A stretch of 42,596 nt of DNA from Aquiflexum lacus (GCF_015476655.1 NZ_JABFHF010000038.1:1-42596); one strand, 5' to 3'. Counted from the first letter of the stretch, positions 15,289-25,293 are shown. The notes: generated from the sequence alone by a model not told the origin. A program made the numbers and translations.

Positions 15289-16563
15289 TCAATCATAAAA
15301 CAACCCCGGCAAGAATAGCGATATCTCCGGCACATAGGTCACCAACAGCAACACAAACAGACTGACCAACAAAAATGGCAATCCTGCCCTACTGATTTTT
15401 TCCAGGGAGATTTTGCCGATGCTTGAGGCCACAAACAGGCAAACACCAACAGGCGGGGTAGTAAGCCCAATCACCAGGTTCACCACCATAATCATGGCAA
15501 ACTGAATCGGATCGACGCCCACATGAAGTGCCACTCCCAATAAAACCGGAAATAAGATCAAAAGCGCGGCGATGGTTTCCATAAATGCGCCTACAAAAAG
15601 AAGCAGAATATTGATCATCAGTAAGATCATAAACTTATTTTGGGTGAGGTTCAACAAACTTTCTGCAATGAGTTGTGGGATTTCCTCCACGGTCATGATC
15701 CAGGCAAAGAGATTGGCAAAGCCTACCAACACCATCAGTGAAGCCGTCATCTTTGCTGATTCCAATATGATTTTTGGCAACATGCCTACTTTCAGTTCCC
15801 GATATACCAACAATCCGATTACAATCGCATAGATGACTGCCACTATCGAAGCTTCGGTCGGGGTAAATACACCGCCTATGATCCCAAACAAAATCAGCAG
15901 AGTCATCATAATGGCCCAAAAAGCCTGATAAAAACTTTTAGCCATGGTCAGAAAGGGAACCCGTTTATTCTTGGGATATTTCCTTTTGACAGAAATAATA
16001 TAGGTAACCAACATCAATCCCATTCCCAATAATAGACCGGGTATTATTCCTGCTATAAATAGCTTCCCAACAGACAATCCTGTCAAAGTTGCCGCGATGA
16101 TCATGGGCAAACTGGGCGGTATAATCGGGCCAATCGTGGAGGAAGTGGCCGTGACAGCACAGGAAAAATCAGTGTCATAACCTTCTTTTTCCATTGCAGG
16201 AATCATCACCGAACCAATACTAGCCGTATCGGCTATGGCTGTTCCGGAAATACCACCAAACAACATGGAAGCCCCAACATTTGCCAAACCCAATCCACCC
16301 CGGATATGCCCCAGGATGGCATTACAAAATGCGATGATCCTTCCTGTAATGCCACTGGCATTCATCAGGTTTCCGGCAAGAATGAATCCTGGGATGGAAA
16401 GAAGGACAAAAACATCAATCCCTGCATACATTTTCTGGGGAATGACAATCAGTGGCAGATCCGAAAAGAGGATATAAACAAAAGCAGACAATCCCAAGGA
16501 AAAAGCGATCGGTATGCCCAAAAGCAACAACAACAGAAATACAATAAAAAGAATCAGGATCAT
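15289..16563 (-). CDS. dctM: TRAP transporter large permease (DctM family)
   Basis: This 424-residue, highly hydrophobic protein with about 12 membrane segments is the ion-coupled transport subunit of a TRAP system. Family signatures include GIPIAFSLGLSAFVY near the start, SMLFGGISGTAIADTASIG and TATSSTIGPIIPPS. Length is normal (about 425). Its ATG overlaps the stop of the small-permease gene by 4 bp (ATGA), so the two are translationally coupled. The substrate is not evident; TRAP systems usually import carboxylates or other organic anions using a sodium gradient. Confidence 0.93.
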   Translation of the reverse strand: MILILFIVFLLLLLLGIPIAFSLGLSAFVYILFSDLPLIVIPQKMYAGIDVFVLLSIPGFILAGNLMNASGITGRIIAFCNAILGHIRGGLGLANVGASMLFGGISGTAIADTASIGSVMIPAMEKEGYDTDFSCAVTATSSTIGPIIPPSLPMIIAATLTGLSVGKLFIAGIIPGLLLGMGLMLVTYIISVKRKYPKNKRVPFLTMAKSFYQAFWAIMMTLLILFGIIGGVFTPTEASIVAVIYAIVIGLLVYRELKVGMLPKIILESAKMTASLMVLVGFANLFAWIMTVEEIPQLIAESLLNLTQNKFMILLMINILLLFVGAFMETIAALLILFPVLLGVALHVGVDPIQFAMIMVVNLVIGLTTPPVGVCLFVASSIGKISLEKISRAGLPFLLVSLFVLLLVTYVPEISLFLPGLFYD

Positions 16564-17018
16564 AGTGATTTTTTAAGGTTTAAAAATATCTCAAAGGCAG
16601 CATAAAGCATCACCAAAAATCCCATACAGGTCATGGAAAAATAGATGAAACCCATATTGATTTTTAAAGAGGCCGAATTCTGAAGGGTGACTATTTTGAC
16701 CAAAGGAAGGCTATAGATAAACATGGTTCCCATCAACAGAATGATGGCGGATAAAATCAGGTTGTCCATCAATATCTTACCCTTGGGAGAAAAACGGTCC
16801 AGCAGACTGCTGACATTGACATATGCCCGGTCTTTGATTGCCAGCCCTGCACCAAGACTGACCATATAGATAAAACAAAACCTCGCCATCTCCTCCGTCC
16901 AATGCGGAGACCAGGGCAATGCATACCTCGCCACCACCTGTATGACCACCGTCACGATCATCAGGATAAAGCTGATAACGACTGCCCATTCGAGGGTTCT
17001 ATCTAAGGTTTGTTTCAA
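16560..17018 (-). CDS. dctQ: TRAP transporter small permease (DctQ family)
   Basis: This 152-residue protein has four predicted membrane helices. The motif WAVVISFILMIVTVVIQVVARY at 11-32 and PWSPHWTEEMARFCFIYMVSLGAG at about 35-58 are typical for DctQ subunits, which pair with DctM and bind the substrate-loaded DctP. The gene overlaps dctM by 4 bp. The binding-protein gene is 454 bp upstream, an unusually wide gap filled with repeats, so it may have its own transcript. Confidence 0.88.
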   Translation of the reverse strand: MKQTLDRTLEWAVVISFILMIVTVVIQVVARYALPWSPHWTEEMARFCFIYMVSLGAGLAIKDRAYVNVSSLLDRFSPKGKILMDNLILSAIILLMGTMFIYSLPLVKIVTLQNSASLKINMGFIYFSMTCMGFLVMLYAAFEIFLNLKKSL

Positions 17019-17472
17019 TTGGGGAGTTTTTAGAATTTAGATTTCGGTTTTATAGGAATTAGGGTGAGGTGAAAACCTGATGGGTTTTTGGAGGGGGCTG
17101 AGATGTTTTTATTCCTCTTTGGTCCATTGAGCTACTTCATTTATTCGCTTAAGATCGTTCGTGCCATACCTACGGCAGGAAATCCTACGGCATTGAGATA
17201 TGATTTTCATTGTCAATTCGGTTTTCAAGAAAAAGGGCATGTTGCAGTTTTCGGGTTTGTAGACTTCTCCTGCCGTCGAAGTGACAAGGATAGGCCTTCT
17301 TAATTTTAGAATGTAGTTCCTAATGCCCCTCTAATTTCTAAACTCCAATCTTGAATTTTATCTCTTCCCTAATCTACCCTGTCTTGATTCCCCGATACTC
17401 GGGGCAGGCTTTGGTTCTTGATTCTTGGCTCTATTTTCTCGTTTCTCATATCTCACGTCTCACGTCTCACAT
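17019..17472. other. Repeat-rich gap between TRAP genes
   Basis: No gene is seen in 454 bp. It contains a repeat AGACTTCTCCTGCCGTCGAA (17261-17280, continuing to 17290) that recurs at 18765-18793, a perfect CCCCGA-TAC-TCGGGG hairpin at 17390-17404, and a short tandem array of TCTCACG units (about 17444-17474). These look like dispersed intergenic repeats inserted within an operon. Confidence 0.55.
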
Positions 17473-18456
17473 CTAATAAACCTCCTGCACCCTCTTATAC
17501 ATCCTCTGCTGTTCTTCGGTGAAATGTTCCATTACCGCTTTGCTGGCCAAGTCAACAAATGCTTTTTTGTCCACTTCGATAAACTCCATGCCTTTGTCTT
17601 TAAGAAATTGGGCGTCCAATTCCTCCTGTTCCAAATATAATCCGTGTTCGTATTCCTGCATGATTGCGGCTGATTCCAGAATGACAGTTTGCAAATCAGG
17701 GGGCATACTTTCGAATTTTTTGTTGCCAATGACTATGTAAGCCCAGCCTTTGACATGTTCGGTGAGGTTGACATATTTCTGAACTTCGTACAAACCTGCA
17801 TTGCGGATCAAAGCAAATGGATTTTCCTGGCCATGGATGGTGGATTGCTGTAAGGCAGTGAATACTTCTGAAAAGGCCATAGGGGTCGGTTTGGCCCCCA
17901 AACCGCTCCATGTGGATACAAAAAGCGATACATTGGGAACCCGGATAATCAGATTTTTGAGATCATCAGGATGTCTGACTGGTACATTGGCCGTCAGATT
18001 TCTAGCTCCCCGTTCAAACCATGCAATGGGCTTCAATCCCGAAATACTGACTATATGTTCCTCGATTTCTTTACCGATTGGGCCTCCGGCGACTTTACGA
18101 AGATGATCGGAATCCCGGATGGCATAGGGGGTTGCACACATGATCGCCAATGGCAAACTCCAATTTTCCAGTGACTCTGCAGTCAGCATCAAATCCATAC
18201 TGCCTCCCAAAATTCCGGTGATCATATCCATTTCCTTACCCAATTGTTCATTGGGATAAACTTTTACAAGAATCCTTCCCTCAGATCTTTGGAATACCTC
18301 ATCTGCAAATTTGAGTGCTGCCAAATGCCAGATATTCTGTTCGTTGGCCAAATGTCCAAAGCGTAAAGTATACTCAGGTTTATTGGTATTGTCTTTTTGT
18401 TGACAGGAAAAAATGCCTGAAATGAATAATGCACACAACACAAAAATTCGGATCAT
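17473..18456 (-). CDS. dctP: TRAP transporter substrate-binding protein (DctP family), lipoprotein
   Basis: DctP proteins capture the substrate outside the inner membrane and hand it to DctQM. I choose ATG 18456, giving MIRIFVLCALFISGIFSCQQ, a lipoprotein signal with Cys 18. A longer frame reaching 18576 would bury this signal and overlaps a dispersed repeat. The mature part shows LRFGHLANEQNIWHLAALKFADEV, the conserved Arg region FERGARNLTA, and KPTPMAFSEVFTALQQSTIHGQENP, all typical of the family. Length from this start is 327 residues, normal. Lipid anchoring is common for DctP in Bacteroidota. The substrate is unknown. Confidence 0.88.
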   Translation of the reverse strand: MIRIFVLCALFISGIFSCQQKDNTNKPEYTLRFGHLANEQNIWHLAALKFADEVFQRSEGRILVKVYPNEQLGKEMDMITGILGGSMDLMLTAESLENWSLPLAIMCATPYAIRDSDHLRKVAGGPIGKEIEEHIVSISGLKPIAWFERGARNLTANVPVRHPDDLKNLIIRVPNVSLFVSTWSGLGAKPTPMAFSEVFTALQQSTIHGQENPFALIRNAGLYEVQKYVNLTEHVKGWAYIVIGNKKFESMPPDLQTVILESAAIMQEYEHGLYLEQEELDAQFLKDKGMEFIEVDKKAFVDLASKAVMEHFTEEQQRMYKRVQEVY

Positions 18457-18576
18457 TCTGGGGTTTATTTTGGGCCAATCTGCTTGAATCCTGAATTTAT
18501 CAAAAAAATCGATATAATCACCCGAAACAGTCCAGGTATACAGCATTTTGTAAATGTTCAGAAAAGGAATTGACAT

Positions 18577-18881
18577 CGAGGTTGCCCGTCATCTGGAGGC
18601 ACGAGGGATCTCTTGAGGTTCTATTTATGTTTATATTTATCATTTTCTGATCCTCATGAGACCCTTCCTTACGTCAGGGTGACGGTCCGCTCCGATTTAT
18701 GTCATTGGTAGTCCCCAACATATTGTAAATGTTCAGAATTGGTAATTACATCAAGACGGGCAGCAGACCTCTCCTGACGTCGAGGTGACAAGGCAAAGTC
18801 CAGTAATAGATTCGAATGCTATTTGTAGTCCTAAACCATCAATTTCAAAATCTGTCATTGGTCATCCAAGAACCCAACCCA
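18577..18881. other. Repeat-rich intergenic region upstream of dctP
   Basis: No gene is seen. A 20-bp direct repeat, CATATTGTAAATGTTCAGAA, occurs at 18719-18738 and (one change) at 18544-18563, 175 bp apart. Each is followed by a GTC/GAC-rich block such as CTCCTGACGTCGAGGTGACA (18771-18790), related to 17261-17290 and 18670-18685. The dctP promoter must lie here, but I cannot place it. Confidence 0.5.
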
Positions 18882-21350
18882 TCAATCCAAATAATAAACC
18901 CTTTTCACCCTACTACTGATATTGGTCAGCAACTCATAAGGGATAGTTCCGATCCTGTTGGCAAGGTCCTTTAGGGAAATCCCAGGTCCATAGATGATCA
19001 CCTCATCACCTTCTTTGGCTTCCATGCCTGAGATGTCTATCATGGTCATGTCCATACAGACGTTTCCGATCACAGGAGCCTTTTTTCCATTGATAAGGAC
19101 ATAACCTCGCCCATTGCTGAACCTTCTGTCATAGCCATCTGCATAGCCAATGGCAATGGTGGCAATCTGACCATCTGCATGCATGACGCCTTTCCTTCCA
19201 TACCCTACGGTATCTCCTGCATCCAAAGACTTGATTTGCGATATGGTGGTTTTCAATGTGCTGACGGATTTGAGTTGGGCGTCATGTTTTCCACTGACTT
19301 CAACTCCGTACAAACCTATTCCCAATCGGACCATTTCCATTTGGTATTCCGGGAACTTGACAATCCCCGCCGAATTCAATGCATGCCGCAAAGGAAAATA
19401 TCCCAATGTTGCTGTAAGTTTTTCATACATCAACAAAAACATTTCCAATTGATGCAAGGAATAATCCTGATGTTCTTCCTCATCGGCACCCGCCAGATGG
19501 GTATAGACACTTGAAATCTTCAATTCAGGAAATTCAGAGACCATGTCCAGCAATTCGCTCATGTGTTTGAGTTCAAATCCCAGTCTGTGCATCCCAGTAT
19601 CCATATCCAAGTGGATATTCATGTAGCATTCCCGATTTTTACAGTACCTTCCGATTTGTTGATAGAATGAAAGTGAATATACCACAGGCTCTAAGTTGTA
19701 CTTTTCCAGAAGGAAAAATGATTCCTGAACAGGATTGAGTACCATGATTGGTAATTTAATTCCCTGTTCCCTCAAGGCAACTCCTTCATCGGTATAGGCT
19801 ACAGCCAGGTAATCGGCTTTTAATTGTTGTAGGTGATTGGCAATTTCGGTAGCGCCTCCTCCATAAGCAAAGGCCTTGACCATGACCATGACTTTGGTAT
19901 TGGGAAGCAATTTGGTTTTATAAAAGTTGTAATTGTGCGTGAGCGCATTGATGTTGATTTCAAGCGTGGTGCCATGAATCCGTTGCTGCAATAAATTGAC
20001 CACCGCCTCGAAACCAAATTTCCTGGCACCGGTCACCATGATCAGATCGTTTTCAAAATCATTGGTTTGTAGATTATCTAAAAGCGTTTCTGTATCTGAA
20101 TAAAATTCTGCTTTCTCTCCCAGATCATTTTTTAAAACCTGTATTTCATGGCCAACAGCAATCACTTTATCAATGCTGTGGTAATTGATCAATTGGCCTA
20201 CTTCCCGGTAAACCTCCTCAATGTCCCCGATCTGAAGCAGGTCAGAAATGATGAGGATTTTTCTTTTCTTCGGCCGTTGGGCAGCCATAAAATCCAATGC
20301 CAGTCTCAATCCTGCCAGGTCATTGTTATAGGTGTCATCAATGATCAGACTTTCATTTGCCCCTGGTTTGAGGGTAAGCCGCATGTCGACAGCTTTCAGG
20401 TGGTCAAGTCCTTCTTGAATAGTGTTTGGTTCCATCTCCAAAACCAATGCAGCAGCAATGGCGTGTCTGACATTTTCCAAGGAAGCCTCATCTGTGAAAG
20501 GTACAGAAAAGGTAAAAACACTCAGATCAGGTTTCATCAACAGGATCTTGGATCTTTCCTGTTCTTTTTTAACTGAAAAAGTATAATCCGATCCAGGATA
20601 ATCTGACCAGCACAACAATCTATCCTCTTCAAAATGAGCAAGAAGGAATTGATGAATCTGACTATGTTCTTTCCGGTAGATTATCAGTTGGCTATCTTCA
20701 AAAAGCTTGGCCTTTTCTTCAAGTTTCTGTTCAATGTTTTTAAACCCTTCCTCATGGGCGGTACCGATATTGGTAAAAATTCCCAAGTTTGGTTGAAGCA
20801 TTTTCACAAGTCGCTGCATTTCATCAGGCTTGGAAATTCCTGCCTCCATTACAGCTACCTGATGATAAGGTGAAATCCCGAATATGGACAATGGAACTCC
20901 CACCTGACTGTTATAACTTTTCGGGCTTTTGGCCACAGCGAATTTTTGACCTAGAATCTGTCCAAGCCATTCTTTGACAATAGTCTTCCCATTACTGCCC
21001 GTAATCCCCACCAATGGGCCGTCAAAAAGTTTTCTCTGATAAGTAGCAATGGATTGGAGCGCTTGCAATGGATTATCAACTCCAATCAGCACCAACCCTG
21101 CTTGGTTTTCCTCTCCGATGGTATAATCCTTTTGGACCAAAAAGCAGCGTACCCCTTCTTCAGCCACGGTTGGAATAAAATGATGTCCATCAAATTTGGC
21201 CCCTTTCAGGGCTACAAACAAAGTCGTTTCCGGTTGTAAAATATTCCTTGAATCAATCGCAATAAAATGGATCAAGGTTTCCTGATGATCGGTCAAAAAT
21301 TGTCCGTCAACAATTTCCCGGATTTGAAAAGCAGTAAGGGATTGGATCAT
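18882..21350 (-). CDS. MurF-alanine racemase fusion (UDP-MurNAc-tripeptide:D-Ala-D-Ala ligase / Alr)
   Basis: This 822-residue bifunctional cytoplasmic enzyme acts in peptidoglycan synthesis. The N-terminal half is MurF, an ATP-dependent ligase with GITGSNGKT at 115-123. It adds D-Ala-D-Ala to the UDP-MurNAc tripeptide. From about residue 462 an alanine racemase begins (LEININALTHNYNFYK). Its PLP lysine is K492 in VMVKAFAYGGG; the usual motif is VKADAYGHG, and the AFAYG variant is common in Bacteroidota. GIGLYGVEVSG and VGYGRKGVMHADGQIATIAIGYADGYDR follow. This fusion is a known Bacteroidota arrangement. It is the last gene of a minus-strand operon after scpA and the flippase-like gene (23-bp gap). 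Confidence 0.93.
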   Translation of the reverse strand: MIQSLTAFQIREIVDGQFLTDHQETLIHFIAIDSRNILQPETTLFVALKGAKFDGHHFIPTVAEEGVRCFLVQKDYTIGEENQAGLVLIGVDNPLQALQSIATYQRKLFDGPLVGITGSNGKTIVKEWLGQILGQKFAVAKSPKSYNSQVGVPLSIFGISPYHQVAVMEAGISKPDEMQRLVKMLQPNLGIFTNIGTAHEEGFKNIEQKLEEKAKLFEDSQLIIYRKEHSQIHQFLLAHFEEDRLLCWSDYPGSDYTFSVKKEQERSKILLMKPDLSVFTFSVPFTDEASLENVRHAIAAALVLEMEPNTIQEGLDHLKAVDMRLTLKPGANESLIIDDTYNNDLAGLRLALDFMAAQRPKKRKILIISDLLQIGDIEEVYREVGQLINYHSIDKVIAVGHEIQVLKNDLGEKAEFYSDTETLLDNLQTNDFENDLIMVTGARKFGFEAVVNLLQQRIHGTTLEININALTHNYNFYKTKLLPNTKVMVMVKAFAYGGGATEIANHLQQLKADYLAVAYTDEGVALREQGIKLPIMVLNPVQESFFLLEKYNLEPVVYSLSFYQQIGRYCKNRECYMNIHLDMDTGMHRLGFELKHMSELLDMVSEFPELKISSVYTHLAGADEEEHQDYSLHQLEMFLLMYEKLTATLGYFPLRHALNSAGIVKFPEYQMEMVRLGIGLYGVEVSGKHDAQLKSVSTLKTTISQIKSLDAGDTVGYGRKGVMHADGQIATIAIGYADGYDRRFSNGRGYVLINGKKAPVIGNVCMDMTMIDISGMEAKEGDEVIIYGPGISLKDLANRIGTIPYELLTNISSRVKRVYYLD

Positions 21351-21373
21351 TTATCAAATGTAAGGTTTTGATA

Positions 21374-22438
21374 TTATTCTTCCTTTTCTTCCTTTTTCAC
21401 AAAAAATACCTGCTTAATCCATCTAGGAAGGAATATAGCCCCCAATAATAAATAAGGATAATAAGAAAGCATCCTCCATAGTATGCTGGTGACAAAGGTG
21501 TAGCCTGTGAGGAATTCAGAAAAGAACTGTGCAAAGAAGAATTCTGCGGTGCCACTACTTCCTGGAGTCGGGGATATCATCATGACGATCCACATGATGA
21601 CCTGCCTCGCAAAGATGATCACGTGTTCTTGTAGATCAAGCGATTCATAAGCGCCAATGAGGGCATTCAACATCAAATACCGCGAACTCCAAATGAATAT
21701 GGTAGCTAAAATAACAGGAAGCCAAAACTTCATTGTTTTCCCTTTTAATTCTTTAGAAGCTTCGATGATTTGATTCCCATATTCATTGGCGGAATGTTTC
21801 CATTTTTTAAGCCATTTGATAGAGTATAGCTTCAGTAGAATTAATTTGAAAACCCTTGGCCTGTAAAACAATGCTGCTGCCATTACCAATGAATAAACAG
21901 CATACAAAGCATAACTGGCCCAGAATAGTACTTCCAGGCTTCTACCCAATTTCATTTCCATGACACGACTAGCTGGAAATATATTGCCCTTGGCAAAAAA
22001 TAAAATAATTGGTGCTCCAATTACAAAAAACAGGTTGTCCAAAATTGCTGTCACCATAACAAAAGCAATGGCTTTCCCCAATTTGATTCCTTCTTTATTA
22101 AGGATAAAGATGGCAACTGCTGTCCCGCCCACTATAGAAGGTGTGACTGCAGATGCAAATTCCCAAAGGATAATGACATATATAGCCCTTACCCAGGTCA
22201 GGTGCCTGTCAGTAATTTCCCTTATTCTATAAACATACCCAATATCTCTACAAAGGATAACAAAAACAGCTAGTGCGATACCCCAAAAAGATGCATCAAA
22301 AACACCCCTTAATGTTTTGGCATTGACATTAGGATCTAGGTAAAACATAAAAAAAACTATACCCAAGCCTATCAAGACCGGAACCCATACCTTATTGGGG
22401 TTAAGGGTTTCGAAAATCTTCTTGTTATCTAGTTTCAT
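21374..22438 (-). CDS. Flippase-like membrane protein (LPG synthase transmembrane region, UPF0104)
   Basis: This 354-residue protein has about 8 membrane helices and matches the lysylphosphatidylglycerol synthetase transmembrane / flippase-like family (PF03706): WEFASAVTPSIVGGTAVAIFILNKEG, and near the end MISPTPGSSGTAEFFFAQFF. In this family the membrane part moves lipids or polyprenol-linked molecules; no aminoacyl-transfer domain is present here. It lies 3 bp after scpA and 23 bp before murF-alr on the minus strand, so it is probably co-expressed with cell-wall synthesis. The substrate is unknown. Confidence 0.82.
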   Translation of the reverse strand: MKLDNKKIFETLNPNKVWVPVLIGLGIVFFMFYLDPNVNAKTLRGVFDASFWGIALAVFVILCRDIGYVYRIREITDRHLTWVRAIYVIILWEFASAVTPSIVGGTAVAIFILNKEGIKLGKAIAFVMVTAILDNLFFVIGAPIILFFAKGNIFPASRVMEMKLGRSLEVLFWASYALYAVYSLVMAAALFYRPRVFKLILLKLYSIKWLKKWKHSANEYGNQIIEASKELKGKTMKFWLPVILATIFIWSSRYLMLNALIGAYESLDLQEHVIIFARQVIMWIVMMISPTPGSSGTAEFFFAQFFSEFLTGYTFVTSILWRMLSYYPYLLLGAIFLPRWIKQVFFVKKEEKEE

Positions 22439-22441
22439 ATC

Positions 22442-23191
22442 CTACTCGCTCGGCACTGTTTCTGTTTTTTCTACCCAAAAATTATTGAATCCTTCTCCAA
22501 TCACAATGGTAACCATGGATAATTGAAGAAGTTCCAAAATGGCTAAAAAAGTATAAATAACGAAGATTTTGTCAGGTTTGTAACTGATAAAATCTGTGAA
22601 GGGTACTTTATCTCTAAAACTGATTTTTTCAAGCACGAAGTCTTTTTGTTGTTCAATGGTATAGGGGTATTGTATGACGGTATGTTTGGTTTCATCTGTC
22701 CTTGATGCATATCTTGAGATCACCTTTTGATACACCTTCAACAATTTATAAAGATCCAGATCCTGCATTTCTGCTTCCACATCATCCACTTTGGACAGTT
22801 GTTTTAATTCAGCAACAATATTGCCTCTTTTTTCCTTGGCCATTCTTGTTTCTTCCAATTGGGCCAAATCTGATATAACGGATTTATATTTTTTATATTC
22901 TAATAAATGCCTGACCAATTCTTCTCTGGGATCAATTTCCTCTCCGTTTTCATCCAATTCAGGTCTTGGTATAAGCATCTTGGATTTGATTTTCATCAAT
23001 GTGGCTGCAAACAGGATAAAATCACTGGCCACTTCAATCTCCATTTTCTCCAATTGGTGGATGTAATCAAGGAAATCCTTAGTGATTTTAGCTATGGGAA
23101 TATCATAAATATCCAACTCATCCCTCTCTATAAAGAAAAGCATTAAATCGAACGGTCCTTCGAAAAGTGGTAATTTGATTTCGAAACTCAC
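22442..23191 (-). CDS. scpA: Segregation and condensation protein A
   Basis: ScpA is the kleisin that joins SMC heads with ScpB for chromosome condensation. The 249-residue protein begins FEIKLPLFEGPFDLMLFFIERDELDIYDIPIAKITKDFLDYI, the classic ScpA N-terminus, with EVASDFILFAATLMKIKSKMLIPRP at about 53-77 and the C-terminal winged helix FVIYTFLAILELLQL. Length is normal. It leads a minus-strand operon. scpB is not in the window, so the two are unlinked here. Confidence 0.92.
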   Translation of the reverse strand: MSFEIKLPLFEGPFDLMLFFIERDELDIYDIPIAKITKDFLDYIHQLEKMEIEVASDFILFAATLMKIKSKMLIPRPELDENGEEIDPREELVRHLLEYKKYKSVISDLAQLEETRMAKEKRGNIVAELKQLSKVDDVEAEMQDLDLYKLLKVYQKVISRYASRTDETKHTVIQYPYTIEQQKDFVLEKISFRDKVPFTDFISYKPDKIFVIYTFLAILELLQLSMVTIVIGEGFNNFWVEKTETVPSE

Positions 23192-23236
23192 TGTTTACTA
23201 TTTATTTTATCTTAATTTTACGAAGTCTTTTGGTTT

Positions 23237-23244
23237 CAAAGATA
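23237..23244 (-). promoter_or_regulatory. Candidate -7 box (TATCTTTG) for scpA operon
   Basis: On the minus strand the sequence is TATCTTTG, matching TAnnTTTG, 46 bp upstream of the scpA start. A TTTTG lies upstream but at a spacing shorter than the usual 19 bp, so the call rests mainly on the -7 match and position. Confidence 0.4.
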
Positions 23245-23376
23245 TTTAATTAAAAGCAAAATAAACATTTGAGGTCTAAAAAGACCCTTTCAATATTTCA
23301 TGGAACAGGATCCATCTTTTTCAAAACATTTGTTATTCACGAATGTTAATTACCTTTAAGACGAAATACATCGCTA

Positions 23377-25293
23377 ATGATAATCAAACCCGGTAAATTA
23401 CTCGCCAAGATCAATACACCCGATGATCTTAAAAAGTATTCTAAAGACCAACTGGTTCAGATTTGTGATGAACTCAGACAGTTTATCGTAGACAATGTAT
23501 CAGTATATGGTGGCCATTTTGGTGCAAGCTTAGGAGTAATAGAACTTACCGTTGCCCTGCATTATGTGTTGAATACCCCCGATGATCAATTAGTTTGGGA
23601 TGTAGGCCATCAGGCTTATGGGCATAAGATTTTGACCGGAAGAAAAGAAAGTTTTCATACCAATAGGATTTACGGTGGGTTATCAGGTTTTCCAAAAAGA
23701 AAAGAAAGTGAGTATGATACTTTTGGTGTAGGTCATTCAAGTACCTCTATTTCTGCTGCCTTGGGTATGGCCATGGCCTCCAAATACAAAGGCGATAAGT
23801 TCAAACAACATGTCGCGGTAATCGGAGATGGTTCCATGACTGGAGGAATGGCTTTTGAAGCCATGAACCATGCAGGTGTATCAGATACCAACATGATTAT
23901 TATTCTTAATGATAATTGCATGTCCATTGATCCAAATGTGGGGGCATTAAAGGATTACTTGACTGATATTACCACTTCGCATACTTACAACAGGGTAAAA
24001 GATGACATTTGGAACCTATTGGGTAAAATCAGCAAGTTTGGTACTTCGGCCCAAGAAATCATTTCCAAAGTAGAAGGAGCGATCAAATCTGCAGTATTAA
24101 AGCAAAGTAATTTATTTGAATCACTCAATTTAAGATATTTCGGACCTGTTGATGGTCATGATGTTCATCATTTGGTGGAAATCCTAGCTGACCTCAGAGA
24201 TATTCCCGGCCCAAAAATTCTTCATTGTATCACCGTTAAGGGAAAAGGTTATGCTCCCGCAGAAAACGGAAATAAAACCACTTGGCATGCACCCGGGCTT
24301 TTTGATAAAGTAACCGGAGAAATATATAAGAAACCTCCTACTGTTCCTCAGGCGCCAAAATACCAAGATGTATTTGGTCATACTTTGGTAGAATTGGCAA
24401 AGGAAAATGATAAAATCATGGGGATTACCCCTGCCATGCCTTCCGGTTCTTCCTTGAATATTATGATGAAAGAGATGCCTGATAGGGCATTTGACGTGGG
24501 AATCGCAGAACAGCATGCCGTCACTTTTTCGGCTGGTTTGGCTACTCAAGGTTTGATTCCTTTTTGTAATATCTACAGTTCTTTTATGCAAAGAGCCTAC
24601 GATCAGGTAGTTCATGATGTGGCCATACAGAATCTTCAGGTTGTTTTTTGTTTGGACAGGGCAGGATTTGCCGGTGCAGATGGTCCGACCCATCATGGGG
24701 CTTATGACATGGCTTATTTTAGGTGTATCCCAAATATGGTGGTCACTGCACCAATGGATGAGTCAGAACTCAGAAGTCTAATGTATACTGCTACCAAATT
24801 TGAAGGTCCGTTTTCCATCAGATATCCAAGAGGTCAGGGAGTCATGCCTGAATGGAGAACTCCAATGAGAGAAATTCCAATCGGACAAGGTAGAATTATC
24901 AAAGAAGGAGAAGAAGTCGCTATCCTCACCATCGGACATATTGGAAATTATGCAGTAACTGCTACCAACATGTTAGCTGAAGAAGGATTGAATCCAGCAC
25001 ATTATGATATGCGATTTGTGAAGCCTTTGGATGAATCTTTACTTCACGAGGTATTTGGAAAGTTCAAAAAGGTCATCACTGTGGAAGATGGTTGCCTGAT
25101 GGGTGGATTCGGTTCAGCAGTCTTGGAGTGGATGGTGGATAATGGCTACTCTGCCCAAGTAAAAAGACTCGGCATTCCCGACGCCATCATTGAACATGGT
25201 GAGCAGATTGAACTACACCGTGAATGTGGCTTTGACCCTGAAGGAATTGCGCAAGCGGTGAGGGACATGGCTGAAATTAAGGTGAGAAGTTAG
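23377..25293 (+). CDS. dxs: 1-deoxy-D-xylulose-5-phosphate synthase
   Basis: Dxs condenses pyruvate and glyceraldehyde 3-phosphate with thiamine diphosphate, the first step of the MEP isoprenoid pathway. The 638-residue length is normal. Visible are YGGHFGASLGVIELTVALHYV (about 44-64), GVGHSSTS (117-124), the ThDP motif GDGSMTGG with the distal Asn in ILNDN (150-180), and the catalytic Glu 378 in DVGIAEQHAVTFSAG. The transketolase C-terminal domain follows (DMRFVKPLDE ... VITVEDGCLMGGFGSAV). It is divergent from scpA with a 185-bp shared promoter gap and appears monocistronic. Confidence 0.96.
   Translation: MIIKPGKLLAKINTPDDLKKYSKDQLVQICDELRQFIVDNVSVYGGHFGASLGVIELTVALHYVLNTPDDQLVWDVGHQAYGHKILTGRKESFHTNRIYGGLSGFPKRKESEYDTFGVGHSSTSISAALGMAMASKYKGDKFKQHVAVIGDGSMTGGMAFEAMNHAGVSDTNMIIILNDNCMSIDPNVGALKDYLTDITTSHTYNRVKDDIWNLLGKISKFGTSAQEIISKVEGAIKSAVLKQSNLFESLNLRYFGPVDGHDVHHLVEILADLRDIPGPKILHCITVKGKGYAPAENGNKTTWHAPGLFDKVTGEIYKKPPTVPQAPKYQDVFGHTLVELAKENDKIMGITPAMPSGSSLNIMMKEMPDRAFDVGIAEQHAVTFSAGLATQGLIPFCNIYSSFMQRAYDQVVHDVAIQNLQVVFCLDRAGFAGADGPTHHGAYDMAYFRCIPNMVVTAPMDESELRSLMYTATKFEGPFSIRYPRGQGVMPEWRTPMREIPIGQGRIIKEGEEVAILTIGHIGNYAVTATNMLAEEGLNPAHYDMRFVKPLDESLLHEVFGKFKKVITVEDGCLMGGFGSAVLEWMVDNGYSAQVKRLGIPDAIIEHGEQIELHRECGFDPEGIAQAVRDMAEIKVRS

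Noticed and set aside
17444-17474. TCTCACG tandem repeats as a CRISPR-like array
   Set aside because: Units are about 8 bp with no spacers and no cas genes nearby.
18457-18576. Longer N-terminus for the DctP protein
   Set aside because: It would place 40 residues before a perfect lipoprotein signal and overlaps a dispersed repeat at 18544-18563.
18882-21350. MurF-Alr fusion as a novel fusion protein
   Set aside because: This fusion is known in Bacteroidota, so it is informative for taxonomy but not new.
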